Assembly (NCBI GenBank): GCA_022072205.1
Contig: JAJVID010000185.1
Span: 1 to 48,096, forward strand
DNA: 48,096 nucleotides
Origin: Acidobacteriota bacterium
GTDB lineage: Bacteria > Acidobacteriota > Blastocatellia > RBC074
Reading direction: 5' to 3'
In this document: positions 1 to 7,544 of the stretch, in pieces
How positions within the stretch are numbered: the first letter of the stretch is position 1
How the letters are laid out: every line of letters begins with the position of its first letter
Notes under the pieces: model-generated
What the model was told of the DNA's origin: nothing
Database searches by the model: none
What the model saw: only the letters and a program-made list of their open reading frames with translations
Made by a program: the position numbers and the translations under genes

Positions 1-2
1 GT

Positions 3-73
3 CCGACCGTGAGGGAGGGCATACGCTCTACTCTGATCGCATATCCAGATGTGGCGCCCTCCCTCACGGTCGG
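3..73. repeat. Inverted repeat capping the 57-bp array (possible hairpin terminator)
   Basis: Positions 3-20 are the exact reverse complement of positions 56-73, an 18-bp stem around a 35-nt loop. The right arm is part of the first 57-bp tandem unit, so the left arm is an inverted partial copy of the repeat. It lies downstream of hsdM (minus strand) and could act as a terminator, but no clear T-run follows within the window. Confidence 0.7.
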
Positions 74-211
74 GCTACTGCCACGATGTTATAGGCCCAA
101 TCCAGATGTGGCGCCCTCCCTCACGGTCGGGCTACTGCCACGATGTTATAGGCCCAATCCAGATGTGGCGCCCTCCCTCACGGTTGGGCTACTGACACGA
201 TGTCATAGCCC
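45..211. repeat. 57-bp tandem direct repeat, three copies, directly behind hsdM
   Basis: Units start at 45, 102 and 159 with an exact period of 57 bp. The first two are identical through nearly their whole length. The third carries several substitutions and its right end contains the hsdM stop codon (203-205 on the minus strand). The native copy appears to be the one next to hsdM, with the others arising by tandem duplication away from the gene. The period is a multiple of three, but no coding role is evident. Confidence 0.9.
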
Positions 212-1702
212 CAGTTCTTCCAGATGCCGTTTCATTTCCGCTCGCACGGCGGCGAGTTGCGCCTCAAGCTCTTCAATCTCTTTCTGCGCCGCTTGAATGT
301 CAATCTCTTCTTCTTCCTCGAACGTGTTCACGTAGCGTGGAATGTTCAGATTGAAATCGTTCTCTTTGATCTCCTCGAACGTCGCTCGATAAGCGAATTT
401 CTCGACCGTCGCGAATGTTTTGTAGGCCGCTACGATCTTCTCGATGTCCTGCGGCGGCAGTTTGCTCTTATTCTTGGCGTCTTCATAATCGCGGCTGGCG
501 TCAATGAAGAGAACATCGGTCGTCTTCTTGCCGCAGTTGAACATCAGGATCGCGGCGGGGATGGGCGTGCCGTAAAACAGATTTGCGGGCAGGCCGATCA
601 CGGCTTCGAGCAGGTTCTCTTCGATCAGCCTGCGCCTGATCTTGCCTTCGGCGCCGCCGCGAAAGAGCACGCCGTGCGGGACGATCACGCCAGCTTTTCC
701 TGTCCCCGGCGTCATGGTTTCGATGACGTGCGTGATGAAGGCGAAATCGGCTTTGCCGCGCGGGGGAACGCCGCGATAGAAGCGACAGAAATAGTCTCTG
801 GCCGCGGCGTCGGCGCCCCACTTGTCGAGCGAGAACGGAGGATTGGCGACGACGATATCGAACCTCTTCAACGCATTGCCTTCGAGCAATCGGGGATTGT
901 TGATCGTGTCGCCCCACTCGATGCGCGCGCCGTCTTTGCCGTGCAGAAACATATTCATTCGGCAGAGCGCCCACACGCTGCCGTTCGATTCCTGCCCGAA
1001 GAGGGCGAAATCGTTGTCGCCGACCTCCTCGGCCACGCGGATCAGCAGCGAACCCGAACCGCACGCCGGATCGCAGATGCGCGAGCCTTTCTTCGGTTGC
1101 AGCAGCCTGGCCAACAGCGTCGAGACTTCCGGCGGAGTGAAGAATTCGCCGCCCTTCTTGCCGCCGCTCGAGGCGAAATGTTCGATCAGGGATTGGTAAG
1201 CGGCGCCGATCACGTTGCGAGCGCCCACGCGCGACGGGCGCAAATCCAGGCGCGGATCGGCGAAATCTTCGATCAACCGCTTCAATCGGCGATGGCGCTC
1301 TTTCATCTCGCCCAGATGAGTTTCGGAGTTGAAGCTGATGTTGCGGAAGATGCCGTCGAGCTTTGCCTTGTTGGCCTCTTCAATCGAAGCCAATGCGGCG
1401 TCAATGATCTGGCCGATGTTCGGATTGTGGCGCCTCGCGTAGATTGCGTCGAAGTCGCCGCCTTCGGGCACGATGAACCGCTCGCGGCCCAAACGGCGTT
1501 GTATGCGCTCCTCGTCGCCTTTATATTCAAGGTGGTATTGCTCAACTCTATCCTTCCAGACATCGCTGACGTATTTGAAGAAGAGAAAAACCAGGATGTA
1601 GTTTTTGTACTCGGATGAATCTACGACGCCGCGGAAAGTGTCGCAGGCTTTCCGGACGACGGCGTTGATTTCGGCTTGGCTGATTTCAAATTGTTCCGTC
1701 AT
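203..1702 (-). CDS. hsdM: Type I restriction-modification DNA methyltransferase subunit HsdM
   Basis: N6-adenine methyltransferase subunit of a type I restriction-modification system. It transfers methyl groups from S-adenosylmethionine to adenine in the site chosen by HsdS. The 499-residue protein has the usual HsdM length: an N-terminal helical domain (about 1-150), AdoMet motif I DPACGSG at 211-217 and catalytic motif IV NPPF at 287-290, then a C-terminal coiled-coil stretch rich in Glu. It lies 9 bp downstream of the short hsdS. The ATG at 1702 has its nearest Shine-Dalgarno-like GAGGAG 12 nt upstream, inside a 17-bp tandem repeat. No hsdR is seen in this part of the window; it may lie beyond the left edge, or this may be an R-less methylation pair. 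The family call is secure. Confidence 0.95.
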   Translation of the reverse strand: MTEQFEISQAEINAVVRKACDTFRGVVDSSEYKNYILVFLFFKYVSDVWKDRVEQYHLEYKGDEERIQRRLGRERFIVPEGGDFDAIYARRHNPNIGQIIDAALASIEEANKAKLDGIFRNISFNSETHLGEMKERHRRLKRLIEDFADPRLDLRPSRVGARNVIGAAYQSLIEHFASSGGKKGGEFFTPPEVSTLLARLLQPKKGSRICDPACGSGSLLIRVAEEVGDNDFALFGQESNGSVWALCRMNMFLHGKDGARIEWGDTINNPRLLEGNALKRFDIVVANPPFSLDKWGADAAARDYFCRFYRGVPPRGKADFAFITHVIETMTPGTGKAGVIVPHGVLFRGGAEGKIRRRLIEENLLEAVIGLPANLFYGTPIPAAILMFNCGKKTTDVLFIDASRDYEDAKNKSKLPPQDIEKIVAAYKTFATVEKFAYRATFEEIKENDFNLNIPRYVNTFEEEEEIDIQAAQKEIEELEAQLAAVRAEMKRHLEELGL

Positions 1703-1707
1703 CTTTT

Positions 1708-1758
1708 CTGATCACTCCTCTGGCCTGATCACTCCTCTGACCTGATCACTCCTCTGGC
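1708..1758. repeat. 17-bp tandem repeat (3 units) across the hsdS-hsdM junction
   Basis: Three near-identical copies of CTGATCACTCCTCTGGC begin at 1708, 1725 and 1742. On the minus (coding) strand each unit contains GAGGAGTGATCA, that is a Shine-Dalgarno-like GAGGAG and a TGA. Because 17 is not a multiple of three, the three copies are read by hsdS in three different frames, and only the last copy presents TGA in frame as the hsdS stop. The same last copy supplies the likely ribosome-binding site of hsdM. Confidence 0.9.
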
Positions 1759-2317
1759 CGATTGTTTTGAGCAACATCATCTCGACGAGCGCGCGGCGCC
1801 TGTCTCGAATCGCTTCCATCAGTTCCTTTTCGCGCAGGCTGAGCTGATGGATTTTGACGATGCGCGCCTGGTTCTCCAGCGGCGGCGTTTCGACAGGCAG
1901 AGTTTTCAACGCTTCCAGATTGATCATGCTGGCGCTGGTTCCGGTCGAATGCTCTTCGATGTAACGTTGCGCGGGACGTTGATTGATATACCACGCCAGA
2001 AATTCAGGCAATACTTTTTCATCCGGGCGGATGATGAAGAACTGCGAAGTGGCTATCGTGTTTTCCGGCGGTTCGATGATCGCGACCGCCTGTTTGCGCG
2101 GTCCGCGCGAGATGAAGAGCACTTCGCCCGCTTCGAGAATCTGAGTTTGTTTGACATCCGGCAGACTGACTTGCGTGAACGAGCCTTTCGACAATCTTGC
2201 GTCAGATGTGATGTCGCCGACTTGAACGACCCGATATTGTCCGGCTGCGTCCGGTTCGATCCTGCCGCGAAAAAGATAGCCGGAGCGGATTGTTGCGATG
2301 TCCTTAAGGTAAAGCAT
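1712..2317 (-). CDS. hsdS: Half-length type I specificity subunit HsdS (single TRD)
   Basis: DNA-recognition subunit of the type I system formed with the adjacent HsdM. At 201 residues it is half the usual 400 or so. It has one target recognition domain (about 1-150, opening LKDIATIRSGY and closing with the typical LKTLPVETPPLENQARI segment) and one conserved helix (about 160-190, REKELMEAIRDRR). Half-size S subunits are known to pair so that two identical recognition domains read a palindromic bipartite site; whether this one does is inferred. The last 13 residues are encoded by the 17-bp tandem repeat. The gene starts with ATG about 70 bp after the preceding minus-strand gene and has no strong ribosome-binding site. 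It could alternatively be a truncated remnant, but the reading frame is intact. Confidence 0.85.
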   Translation of the reverse strand: MLYLKDIATIRSGYLFRGRIEPDAAGQYRVVQVGDITSDARLSKGSFTQVSLPDVKQTQILEAGEVLFISRGPRKQAVAIIEPPENTIATSQFFIIRPDEKVLPEFLAWYINQRPAQRYIEEHSTGTSASMINLEALKTLPVETPPLENQARIVKIHQLSLREKELMEAIRDRRRALVEMMLLKTIGQRSDQVRGVIRPEE

Positions 2318-2387
2318 TGGGCAGATAACACATCGTGAATTTGTCGGCGGGAGAGGCCGGATGGGCGGCCTCTCCCGCTCGTGTTTA

Positions 2388-2912
2388 TCAATCGAGTCTC
2401 AATCCGGCCCCGGCGCCTGCGAGCAGATTGCCGGATCGTTTCAGAATCAGGTTTTCAGGCGGGTAGGGCGCATAACAGGCCCAATCCTGACAGACTCGTT
2501 CAGCCGCGTCGCGCCAGGTGAGGATGATCTTGTCGCCGCAGCGGTTATTCAAGATGAAGTCGTCGCATTCGGCGTAACCGTGCCAGTTGGCCCCGGCCTG
2601 ATCTTCGGCGGACATTTGATAGGCGTCTTCGCGGCGTCCGGCGTGAATGCGCAAGACCTGACCGGGTTTGAGAAAGTCTGCGCTGCCGCCCGTCCAGTAA
2701 AGCTCAGTCTCGCCGGTGGTGTGGCAGGTTTCGTCGAAAAGCGCGTGGCGAACCTGCATCGTCGAGAAGTGAATCGCGTCATTACTGATGTTCTTCACAT
2801 CCACCCATTCGCCGAAAAGCTGTTCCGGTTTTGCCGAACCGGAGCCGTTCCGATCTTTGCCGCTGTCTTTGCCTGCCGGGTTCGGCTTGGCCTGAATGAT
2901 CTGTAAGCTCAT
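2388..2912 (-). CDS. Lamin-tail-domain-like protein, no signal peptide
   Basis: A 174-residue protein with a lamin-tail (LTD) pattern: after a charged Gly/Ser/Lys-rich N-terminus (1-30) comes EWVDVKNIS (about 35-43), a central LKPGQVLRIHAG (about 80-91), and DFILNNRCGDKIILTWRD toward the end. These are the Ig-like strands typical of that fold. There is no signal peptide, whereas most bacterial LTD proteins are secreted, so a cytosolic role is implied. The C-terminus is Gly/Ala-rich. ATG at 2912 is preferred; a GTG one codon earlier is equally placed behind the AGGAG sequence. It is transcribed in the same direction as the upstream microcompartment genes but separated by 330 bp with a hairpin, so it is probably its own unit. 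Specific function unknown. Confidence 0.7.
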   Translation of the reverse strand: MSLQIIQAKPNPAGKDSGKDRNGSGSAKPEQLFGEWVDVKNISNDAIHFSTMQVRHALFDETCHTTGETELYWTGGSADFLKPGQVLRIHAGRREDAYQMSAEDQAGANWHGYAECDDFILNNRCGDKIILTWRDAAERVCQDWACYAPYPPENLILKRSGNLLAGAGAGLRLD

Positions 2913-2915
2913 CAC

Positions 2916-3245
2916 TATTGTTCTCCTTTCCGCTTCGGTCGGGTGTGACCGAGCAGCCTGAAGGTTTGTAGAAAAGGCCGGCGATGAGCTAAGATTCGCG
3001 CGCTACACTGGAATCAGCTCAATGCTGACCCAAGTCAAGCCCGGTCGTCGGTTGAGTTCACGACCGGGCTTAACTGTTTTTGAGGGTTTAATCTTAGACA
3101 CGGCTGTTTTATCTGTCAAATAAAATTTAGTTTGATGGTGACTTTTATAGCAGGTTTTGATAGTTTGGCGAAAACTACACTGAGAAAATTGATACAGGAC
3201 GATGTTGAAATGAGAATTAAACGGGGTGAGCTGGAGTTGGGAGGC
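2916..3245. other. Intergenic region between the LTD gene and the microcompartment operon
   Basis: About 330 bp without a convincing gene. It contains the ribosome-binding region of the LTD-like gene (AGGAG about 10 nt before its start), a strong 12-bp stem-loop (3037-3071), and an AT-richer stretch from about 3075 to 3200 that differs from the GC-rich surroundings. A 61-codon plus-strand frame (3132-3317) runs into the 3' end of the microcompartment operon; it resembles nothing recognised and is not called. Confidence 0.6.
3037..3080 (+). terminator. Stem-loop with T-run (intrinsic terminator-like)
   Basis: AAGCCCGGTCGT (3037-3048) pairs perfectly with ACGACCGGGCTT (3060-3071) around an 11-nt loop, and TTTTT follows at 3077-3081 on the plus strand. 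It is downstream of the minus-strand microcompartment operon, where the hairpin could still stop transcription, but the T-run favours plus-strand reading. Confidence 0.6.
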
Positions 3246-3532
3246 TTAAAAGCCCAGGCTGCGGCACATTCCGCAATGGTCACAGGCCCTGTTCTTTTCG
3301 ATGGCGCAGAGTTTTGATTCGACGAATTCGATCAGATCACTGGCCGAGATTGTGGCTTCGCCGACGTCGAATTGCTCGCGGCTGGGATGAGCTTCGTATT
3401 CGACGCCAGTCCACGGGGCGAAGTAGGATGATGGCGATTTGGAAGATTCAGCGGGCGCCGCGCCGCTCGATTCAGCCAACGCTTGCCGCACGACTTCACG
3501 CACGAGATTTCTGATCGCGTCTTCGCTGGCCA

Positions 3533-3533
<1 letters not shown>
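3246..3533 (-). CDS. Small microcompartment-operon protein with encapsulation-peptide-like helix and Cys-rich tail
   Basis: A 95-residue protein, third gene of the microcompartment operon. Residues about 3-20 (EDAIRNLVREVVRQALAE) form an amphipathic helix like the encapsulation peptides that direct cargo enzymes into bacterial microcompartments. A Ser/Pro/Ala linker follows (about 20-35), then a short domain with WTGVEYEAHPS and SASDLIEFVESKL. It ends with CDHCGMCRSLGF, a CxxCxxC cluster suited to metal or Fe-S binding. Its ATG shares one base with the TGA of the upstream vertex gene (TGATG), so translation is coupled. No enzyme domain is visible. It may be an adaptor, a small redox protein, or the detached N-terminal region of a larger cargo enzyme. 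The encapsulation role is inferred. Confidence 0.65.
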
Positions 3534-3807
<274 letters not shown>

Positions 3808-3811
<4 letters not shown>

Positions 3812-4104
3812 TTCTTATCCCCCTTTACCGCAATTGATTTGACGTGCGACTCGGAATCAACAATGCCGATGATTGTGCAATCGGTCGGCACCTCGCTGCC
3901 TTCAAACGGGAAACTTGCCTCTTTGCCGCGACACCAGAAGACGAGTTCGCCCGGCCCCGCCCCGACGGAATCAATCGCGACGAGCGGTTTACCTGCCGGG
4001 CGCAGATTGCCGTCGAGGATTTGAATGACCATCAGCTTGCGGCCTTCGAGCGTTGGGTTTTTGACCGTGGAAACCACGTTTCCGATGACGCGCGCGAGTT
4101 GCAT
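3808..4104 (-). CDS. Bacterial microcompartment vertex protein, EutN/CcmL family
   Basis: First gene of the microcompartment operon, 98 residues, BMC-P (EutN/CcmL) family. It begins MQLARVIGNVVSTVKNP, continues with a family-typical KLMVIQILDG strand and LVAIDSVGAGPGELVFWCRG, and ends with PTDCTIIGIVDS. The ATG at 4104 is chosen because the family begins at this Met; a TTG two codons earlier is possible. No Shine-Dalgarno is seen, but a TATAAT box lies about 33 bp upstream, giving a short leader. The C-terminal HVKSIAVKGDKK is basic. Divergently transcribed from the HAD phosphatase with a 71-bp shared promoter region. Confidence 0.93.
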
Positions 4105-4136
4105 AATCAATTAATCGTTGGTATTTGGACGCTGCG

Positions 4137-4165
4137 ATTATAGATGACCGAATCGAATAACTGAA
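4137..4165 (-). promoter_or_regulatory. Putative promoter of the microcompartment operon
   Basis: On the minus strand a perfect -10 hexamer TATAAT lies at 4142-4137, with a weak -35-like TTCAGT 17 bp upstream (4165-4160). Transcription would start near 4130, leaving a leader of about 25 nt before the first vertex gene. Confidence 0.5.
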
Positions 4166-4175
4166 AGGAAGAGCA

Positions 4176-4868
4176 ATGCCGATTGATTTACGAGCTGTCA
4201 TTTTCGATTTCAACGGAGTGATTGTTGACGATGAGCCTTTGCACCTTGAACTGTTCCGCGCGGTTCTGGCTGAAGAAGAGATCGCGCTGAGCGATGCGGA
4301 TTATCACGAAAAATATCTGGGCTACGATGACCGAGGCTGTTTCGTCGCCGCGCTCGCCGATGCAGGGCGAGCCAGAGAATCGAGCGACGAAGCCTTCATC
4401 GCTGATTTGATTGAACGCAAAGCCGCGCTCTACCGCGCGGCGATCAAAGATCGTTACCTGCTCTTTCCTGGCGTCATCGAACTGGTTCGGAGGCTCGCTG
4501 GCAAATTTCCAATGGCGATTGCTTCGGGAGCTTTGCGCGGTGAGATCGAAATGGTTCTTGAACGCGGCGGCATTCGCGATTGCTTTCAGGCGATCGTCGC
4601 CTCCGAAGATGTCAGCGCGTGCAAGCCTGACCCGGAAGGCTACATCAAAGCTCTGGCGGCGTTGACCGCGAACGCCAGCGCGCCGGTTCAGCCCGGCGAA
4701 TGTCTGGTGATCGAAGATTCAATCGCCGGAATCGAAGCGGCTAAGCGCGCCGGGATGCGCTGTCTGGCCGTGACCAACAGTTACAAGGCGGAAGAATTGA
4801 AGCAGGCCGATTGGATTGTGGCGAACCTGATTGATTGCGAGCCTGAATCGTTATTCACAACACCTTGA
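4176..4868 (+). CDS. HAD-superfamily phosphatase / beta-phosphoglucomutase-like (CbbY type)
   Basis: A 230-residue haloacid-dehalogenase-type hydrolase or phosphomutase, probably acting on a sugar phosphate. Motif I is DFNGV at 11-15, with the nucleophile Asp11; motif II is within IASGALRGE (about 115-123), motif III is the Lys of KPDPEGY and motif IV is VIEDSIAGIEAAKRAG. The usual DxD of motif I is DxN here: the general acid/base Asp is replaced by Asn13. A helical cap occupies about 20-90. The start has a good AAAGGAAGAG site. It is divergent from the microcompartment operon, so a substrate link is possible but unproven. Its 3' end overlaps the convergent phosphatase gene by 14 bp. Confidence 0.9.
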   Translation: MPIDLRAVIFDFNGVIVDDEPLHLELFRAVLAEEEIALSDADYHEKYLGYDDRGCFVAALADAGRARESSDEAFIADLIERKAALYRAAIKDRYLLFPGVIELVRRLAGKFPMAIASGALRGEIEMVLERGGIRDCFQAIVASEDVSACKPDPEGYIKALAALTANASAPVQPGECLVIEDSIAGIEAAKRAGMRCLAVTNSYKAEELKQADWIVANLIDCEPESLFTTP

Positions 4869-6666
4869 CGGCAACCAGAGTCAGGTCGTCGTGCTGATGC
4901 GCGCCTGCGGTGAATTCGTTGATGTGATCGAGAAATTCCTCGATGATCGCCGGCGCGCGCAGGTGGCGATGTTTGAGCAGGAAGTCGAGGATGCGAGCTT
5001 CGCCGAACTCGATGCGATGCGGGGCCGCCGTGTGCGCTTCCGGCAATCCGTCGGTGTAGAAGAAGAGCACGTCGCCTTTTTCCAGATGCAGCGTCTCGCT
5101 TTTGTATTGCTGCTTGTCGAAGACGCCGAGCAGCAGCCCGCCTGTTTTCAAAGCCCTCCATCTGCCTGAAGCTTTGACCAGCAGCGGCGAGTTGTGTCCC
5201 GCGTTGCAATACTGCAAGGTCCTGTTTTCGGAGTCGAGCACGGCGTAAACGAGCGTGAGCAGCAGTTGGCGGCCCAGATCGCGGTGCAGCCTCAGGTTCG
5301 CGTCGCGCAAATTGCGGGCGGGGCCGTGACCTCGCCGGGCAACGCTGCGCAGGATGCTGCGCGCCGCCGCCATTCCCATCGCCGCGCGAATCCCTTTGCC
5401 CGATACGTCGCCGATCATAATTCCCATGCGATTTTCCGAAAGCGGAATGTAATCGTAAAAGTCTCCACTCAAATTCAGCGCAGGTTCCAGCCGCGCGGCG
5501 ATTTCGAAGCCTTTGATGTGCGGCGCCGATTCGGGGATCATCGCGCGCTGCACGTCGCGCGCCATCAGGATTTCGCGTTCCAACTGCCGCTCGCGCTCGA
5601 CATGTTCGGCGTGCAGCCGCGCGTTGGCGATAGCTATGCTCAGGTTGTTGGCGATGTTTTCCAGCAATCGTCCGTGATATTCGTCGAAGGCGTTCGTGCA
5701 ACTGCTTTCGAGCGCAAGCACGCCGATCACCCTGTCTTCGTAAACGAGCGGCACGGCGATTTCGGAACGCTGTCCCCGCCCTTCCCACTTTTCGGTCAGA
5801 TGGTAGTCGGGGTCGCGCAGCACGTCGGCGACGATTTGCGTGCGGCGCTCGCGGACGGCGCGTCCAACCACTCCCTGAGAAACTTTCGTGCGATTGGCGC
5901 GCTCGCGCTTCGGCGCGCCGTAACCATCCTCGACGTGCCAGACGAATTCTTCGCGCGCCTCGTCAATCAATCCCACAAGCAGGAACTCGTAATGGATTAT
6001 CCGTTCCAGCAGCGGCGCGATGTGGTTGAGCAGCCGGTCGAGGTCGAGGATCGAAGTGATCTCGTGGCCGATCTCGATCAGCGCACGCATTTCGCGGGTG
6101 CGCTGTCGCAGTTCGTCGTAAACGCGGGCGTGTTCGAGCGCGATGGCAAGGTGATTGCCGAGCACGTTCAATATCCGTTCGTGATCGCGCGTGAAGTAAT
6201 TCGGCTCGGAACTCTCAATCGTCAACACGCCGACGATCTTGCCTTCGCGCACTAACGCGAGCGGGACGGCGATCTCCGAACGCGGCGGGCTTCCGCCTTC
6301 AGTTGTTATCGGCAGATACCGCGAATCGCGCGTAACGTCGCCGACGTTGATTGTGTGGCGTTCGCGCCAGGCCGCCGAAGCGATGCTGCGGTCGAATGGG
6401 ATGATCTCGTGCGCCGCTACCTCATCGGAGTTGTAGCCGACAGCCTTCTTCCACAAAAGCCCGCCACGCGTTTCGTCTACTAAAAAGATGTTGAAGAACT
6501 TGTAATCAATCACCTCGCGGATGCGCTGAGCCACACGATCAATCAACTCGTCGAGGTCGAGAATGGAAATGAATTCGACGCTCAGTTCGTTGACCAGACG
6601 CTGGAGACGCTGCGCTGATTGCGCGGCGGGAGAAATGGCATCGGTTGTGGAAGGATTGGGGAACAT
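4855..6666 (-). CDS. GAF-GAF-PP2C (SpoIIE/RsbU-type) serine phosphatase
   Basis: A 603-residue cytosolic signalling phosphatase. Two GAF sensor domains (about 35-180 and 200-355) are joined by a helical segment. A coiled-coil linker (about 355-385, ERERQLEREILMARDVQ) leads to a PP2C/SpoIIE domain at about 390-600, with metal-binding signatures GDFYD, GDVSGKG and YTDGLPEA. Such RsbU-like proteins dephosphorylate anti-sigma-factor antagonists in partner-switching stress pathways; no RsbV/W partner gene is visible nearby. The gene begins 19 bp after the peroxiredoxin stop, so both are probably co-transcribed, which fits a stress-response role. The start ATG has only a weak ribosome-binding site. 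Confidence 0.92.
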   Translation of the reverse strand: MFPNPSTTDAISPAAQSAQRLQRLVNELSVEFISILDLDELIDRVAQRIREVIDYKFFNIFLVDETRGGLLWKKAVGYNSDEVAAHEIIPFDRSIASAAWRERHTINVGDVTRDSRYLPITTEGGSPPRSEIAVPLALVREGKIVGVLTIESSEPNYFTRDHERILNVLGNHLAIALEHARVYDELRQRTREMRALIEIGHEITSILDLDRLLNHIAPLLERIIHYEFLLVGLIDEAREEFVWHVEDGYGAPKRERANRTKVSQGVVGRAVRERRTQIVADVLRDPDYHLTEKWEGRGQRSEIAVPLVYEDRVIGVLALESSCTNAFDEYHGRLLENIANNLSIAIANARLHAEHVERERQLEREILMARDVQRAMIPESAPHIKGFEIAARLEPALNLSGDFYDYIPLSENRMGIMIGDVSGKGIRAAMGMAAARSILRSVARRGHGPARNLRDANLRLHRDLGRQLLLTLVYAVLDSENRTLQYCNAGHNSPLLVKASGRWRALKTGGLLLGVFDKQQYKSETLHLEKGDVLFFYTDGLPEAHTAAPHRIEFGEARILDFLLKHRHLRAPAIIEEFLDHINEFTAGAHQHDDLTLVAVKVL

Positions 6667-6685
6667 ATCAAAACAGCATCGGGGA

Positions 6686-7144
6686 TTATTTTGCCGCCTC
6701 GTTTATGGCGTCCAGAATTTCATCGTCGCTCGGCTTGAAGATAGGCAATACGACTTTGCGGAAACGGATCACTCCGTCTTTGCCGACCACGACCACGCCG
6801 CGCCGCACGCCGATCAGGTTCTTCATCTCGTAATCGCGTACGGTCCTGCCTTCAGGGTCTGAAAGCAGCCGCAGCGGCAAATTGTGATTCGCCGCAAAGC
6901 TGCGATGCTTTTCAATCGAATCGGTGTTGATGCCTATGACCTCAGCGCCCGTTTGTTGATAACGCGCCCAGTTATCACGCACGCTGCACAACTGTTTGGT
7001 GCAGACCGGAGTTTCATCGCCGGGGTAGAAAAATAGCGCGACGACTCTGCCGCGCGCGCCGCTCAGAGTCCACCTTTCGCCGTTGCCGTCGAGCAGATCA
7101 ATCTCTGGCGCCAACTGGCCGATCTGCGATCCTGTCGTTGTCAT
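6686..7144 (-). CDS. bcp: Peroxiredoxin, BCP/PrxQ type
   Basis: Thiol peroxidase of 152 residues that reduces hydroperoxides with electrons from thioredoxin. The AhpC/TSA fold is seen in FFYPGDETPVCTKQLCSVRD, with peroxidatic Cys48 and a second Cys at 53; this five-residue spacing is typical of the BCP subgroup. No signal peptide, so it is cytosolic. The ATG follows a tRNA gene by 185 bp, and the stop is 19 bp before the GAF/PP2C phosphatase gene. Confidence 0.93.
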   Translation of the reverse strand: MTTTGSQIGQLAPEIDLLDGNGERWTLSGARGRVVALFFYPGDETPVCTKQLCSVRDNWARYQQTGAEVIGINTDSIEKHRSFAANHNLPLRLLSDPEGRTVRDYEMKNLIGVRRGVVVVGKDGVIRFRKVVLPIFKPSDDEILDAINEAAK

Positions 7145-7328
7145 AGATGATCCGTTTTGTTCGAGAAGAAGAGCTTGACGCCCGACGCCGCAATCAGACT
7201 GGCATAATCAAGGCGCAATTCTGCAATAGCGCGGAGAAATTTACCAGTTGTTGCGTTTAACGTAACGCCCTGTGACGCGCAAGAAACTTCGAGTTTGAAC
7301 CTTTGTCTGAAGTGTTTGGTAGGGGAAG

Positions 7329-7405
<77 letters not shown>

Positions 7406-7439
7406 TCAAGCGGTTTATATCCTAATGGTCGAGAACGAT

Positions 7440-7455
7440 GCCCTTGTTCAAGGGC
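7440..7455. promoter_or_regulatory. 16-bp perfect palindrome upstream of tRNA-Ala
   Basis: GCCCTTGTTCAAGGGC is a perfect 7-bp stem with a 2-nt centre, 38 bp upstream of the tRNA 5' end and about 90 bp past the protease stop codon. It could be a protein-binding site or an end-of-transcript hairpin; no T-run follows on either strand. Confidence 0.35.
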
Positions 7456-7544
7456 GAGGCCATATTAGCCAAACGACTTTTGTCCGTCAACCATCGCTGA
7501 TAAATTTGTTTCACTCTGATTTCAGGGGCAGCGTGTTTCATCTC

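Noticed and set aside
1..9. Plus-strand frame through the 57-bp repeats as a repeat protein
   Set aside because: The repetitive peptide arises only because 57 is a multiple of three; it runs antisense into hsdM and has no start signal.
224..1618. 464-codon plus-strand frame opposite hsdM
   Set aside because: A long antisense shadow of hsdM caused by high GC and codon bias; no family features.
3132..3317. 61-codon plus-strand frame in the AT-rich gap before the microcompartment operon
   Set aside because: No ribosome-binding site or family, and it overlaps the 3' end of the small cargo-like gene.
5194..6255. 353-codon plus-strand frame opposite the GAF/PP2C phosphatase
   Set aside because: Antisense shadow of a well-supported gene.
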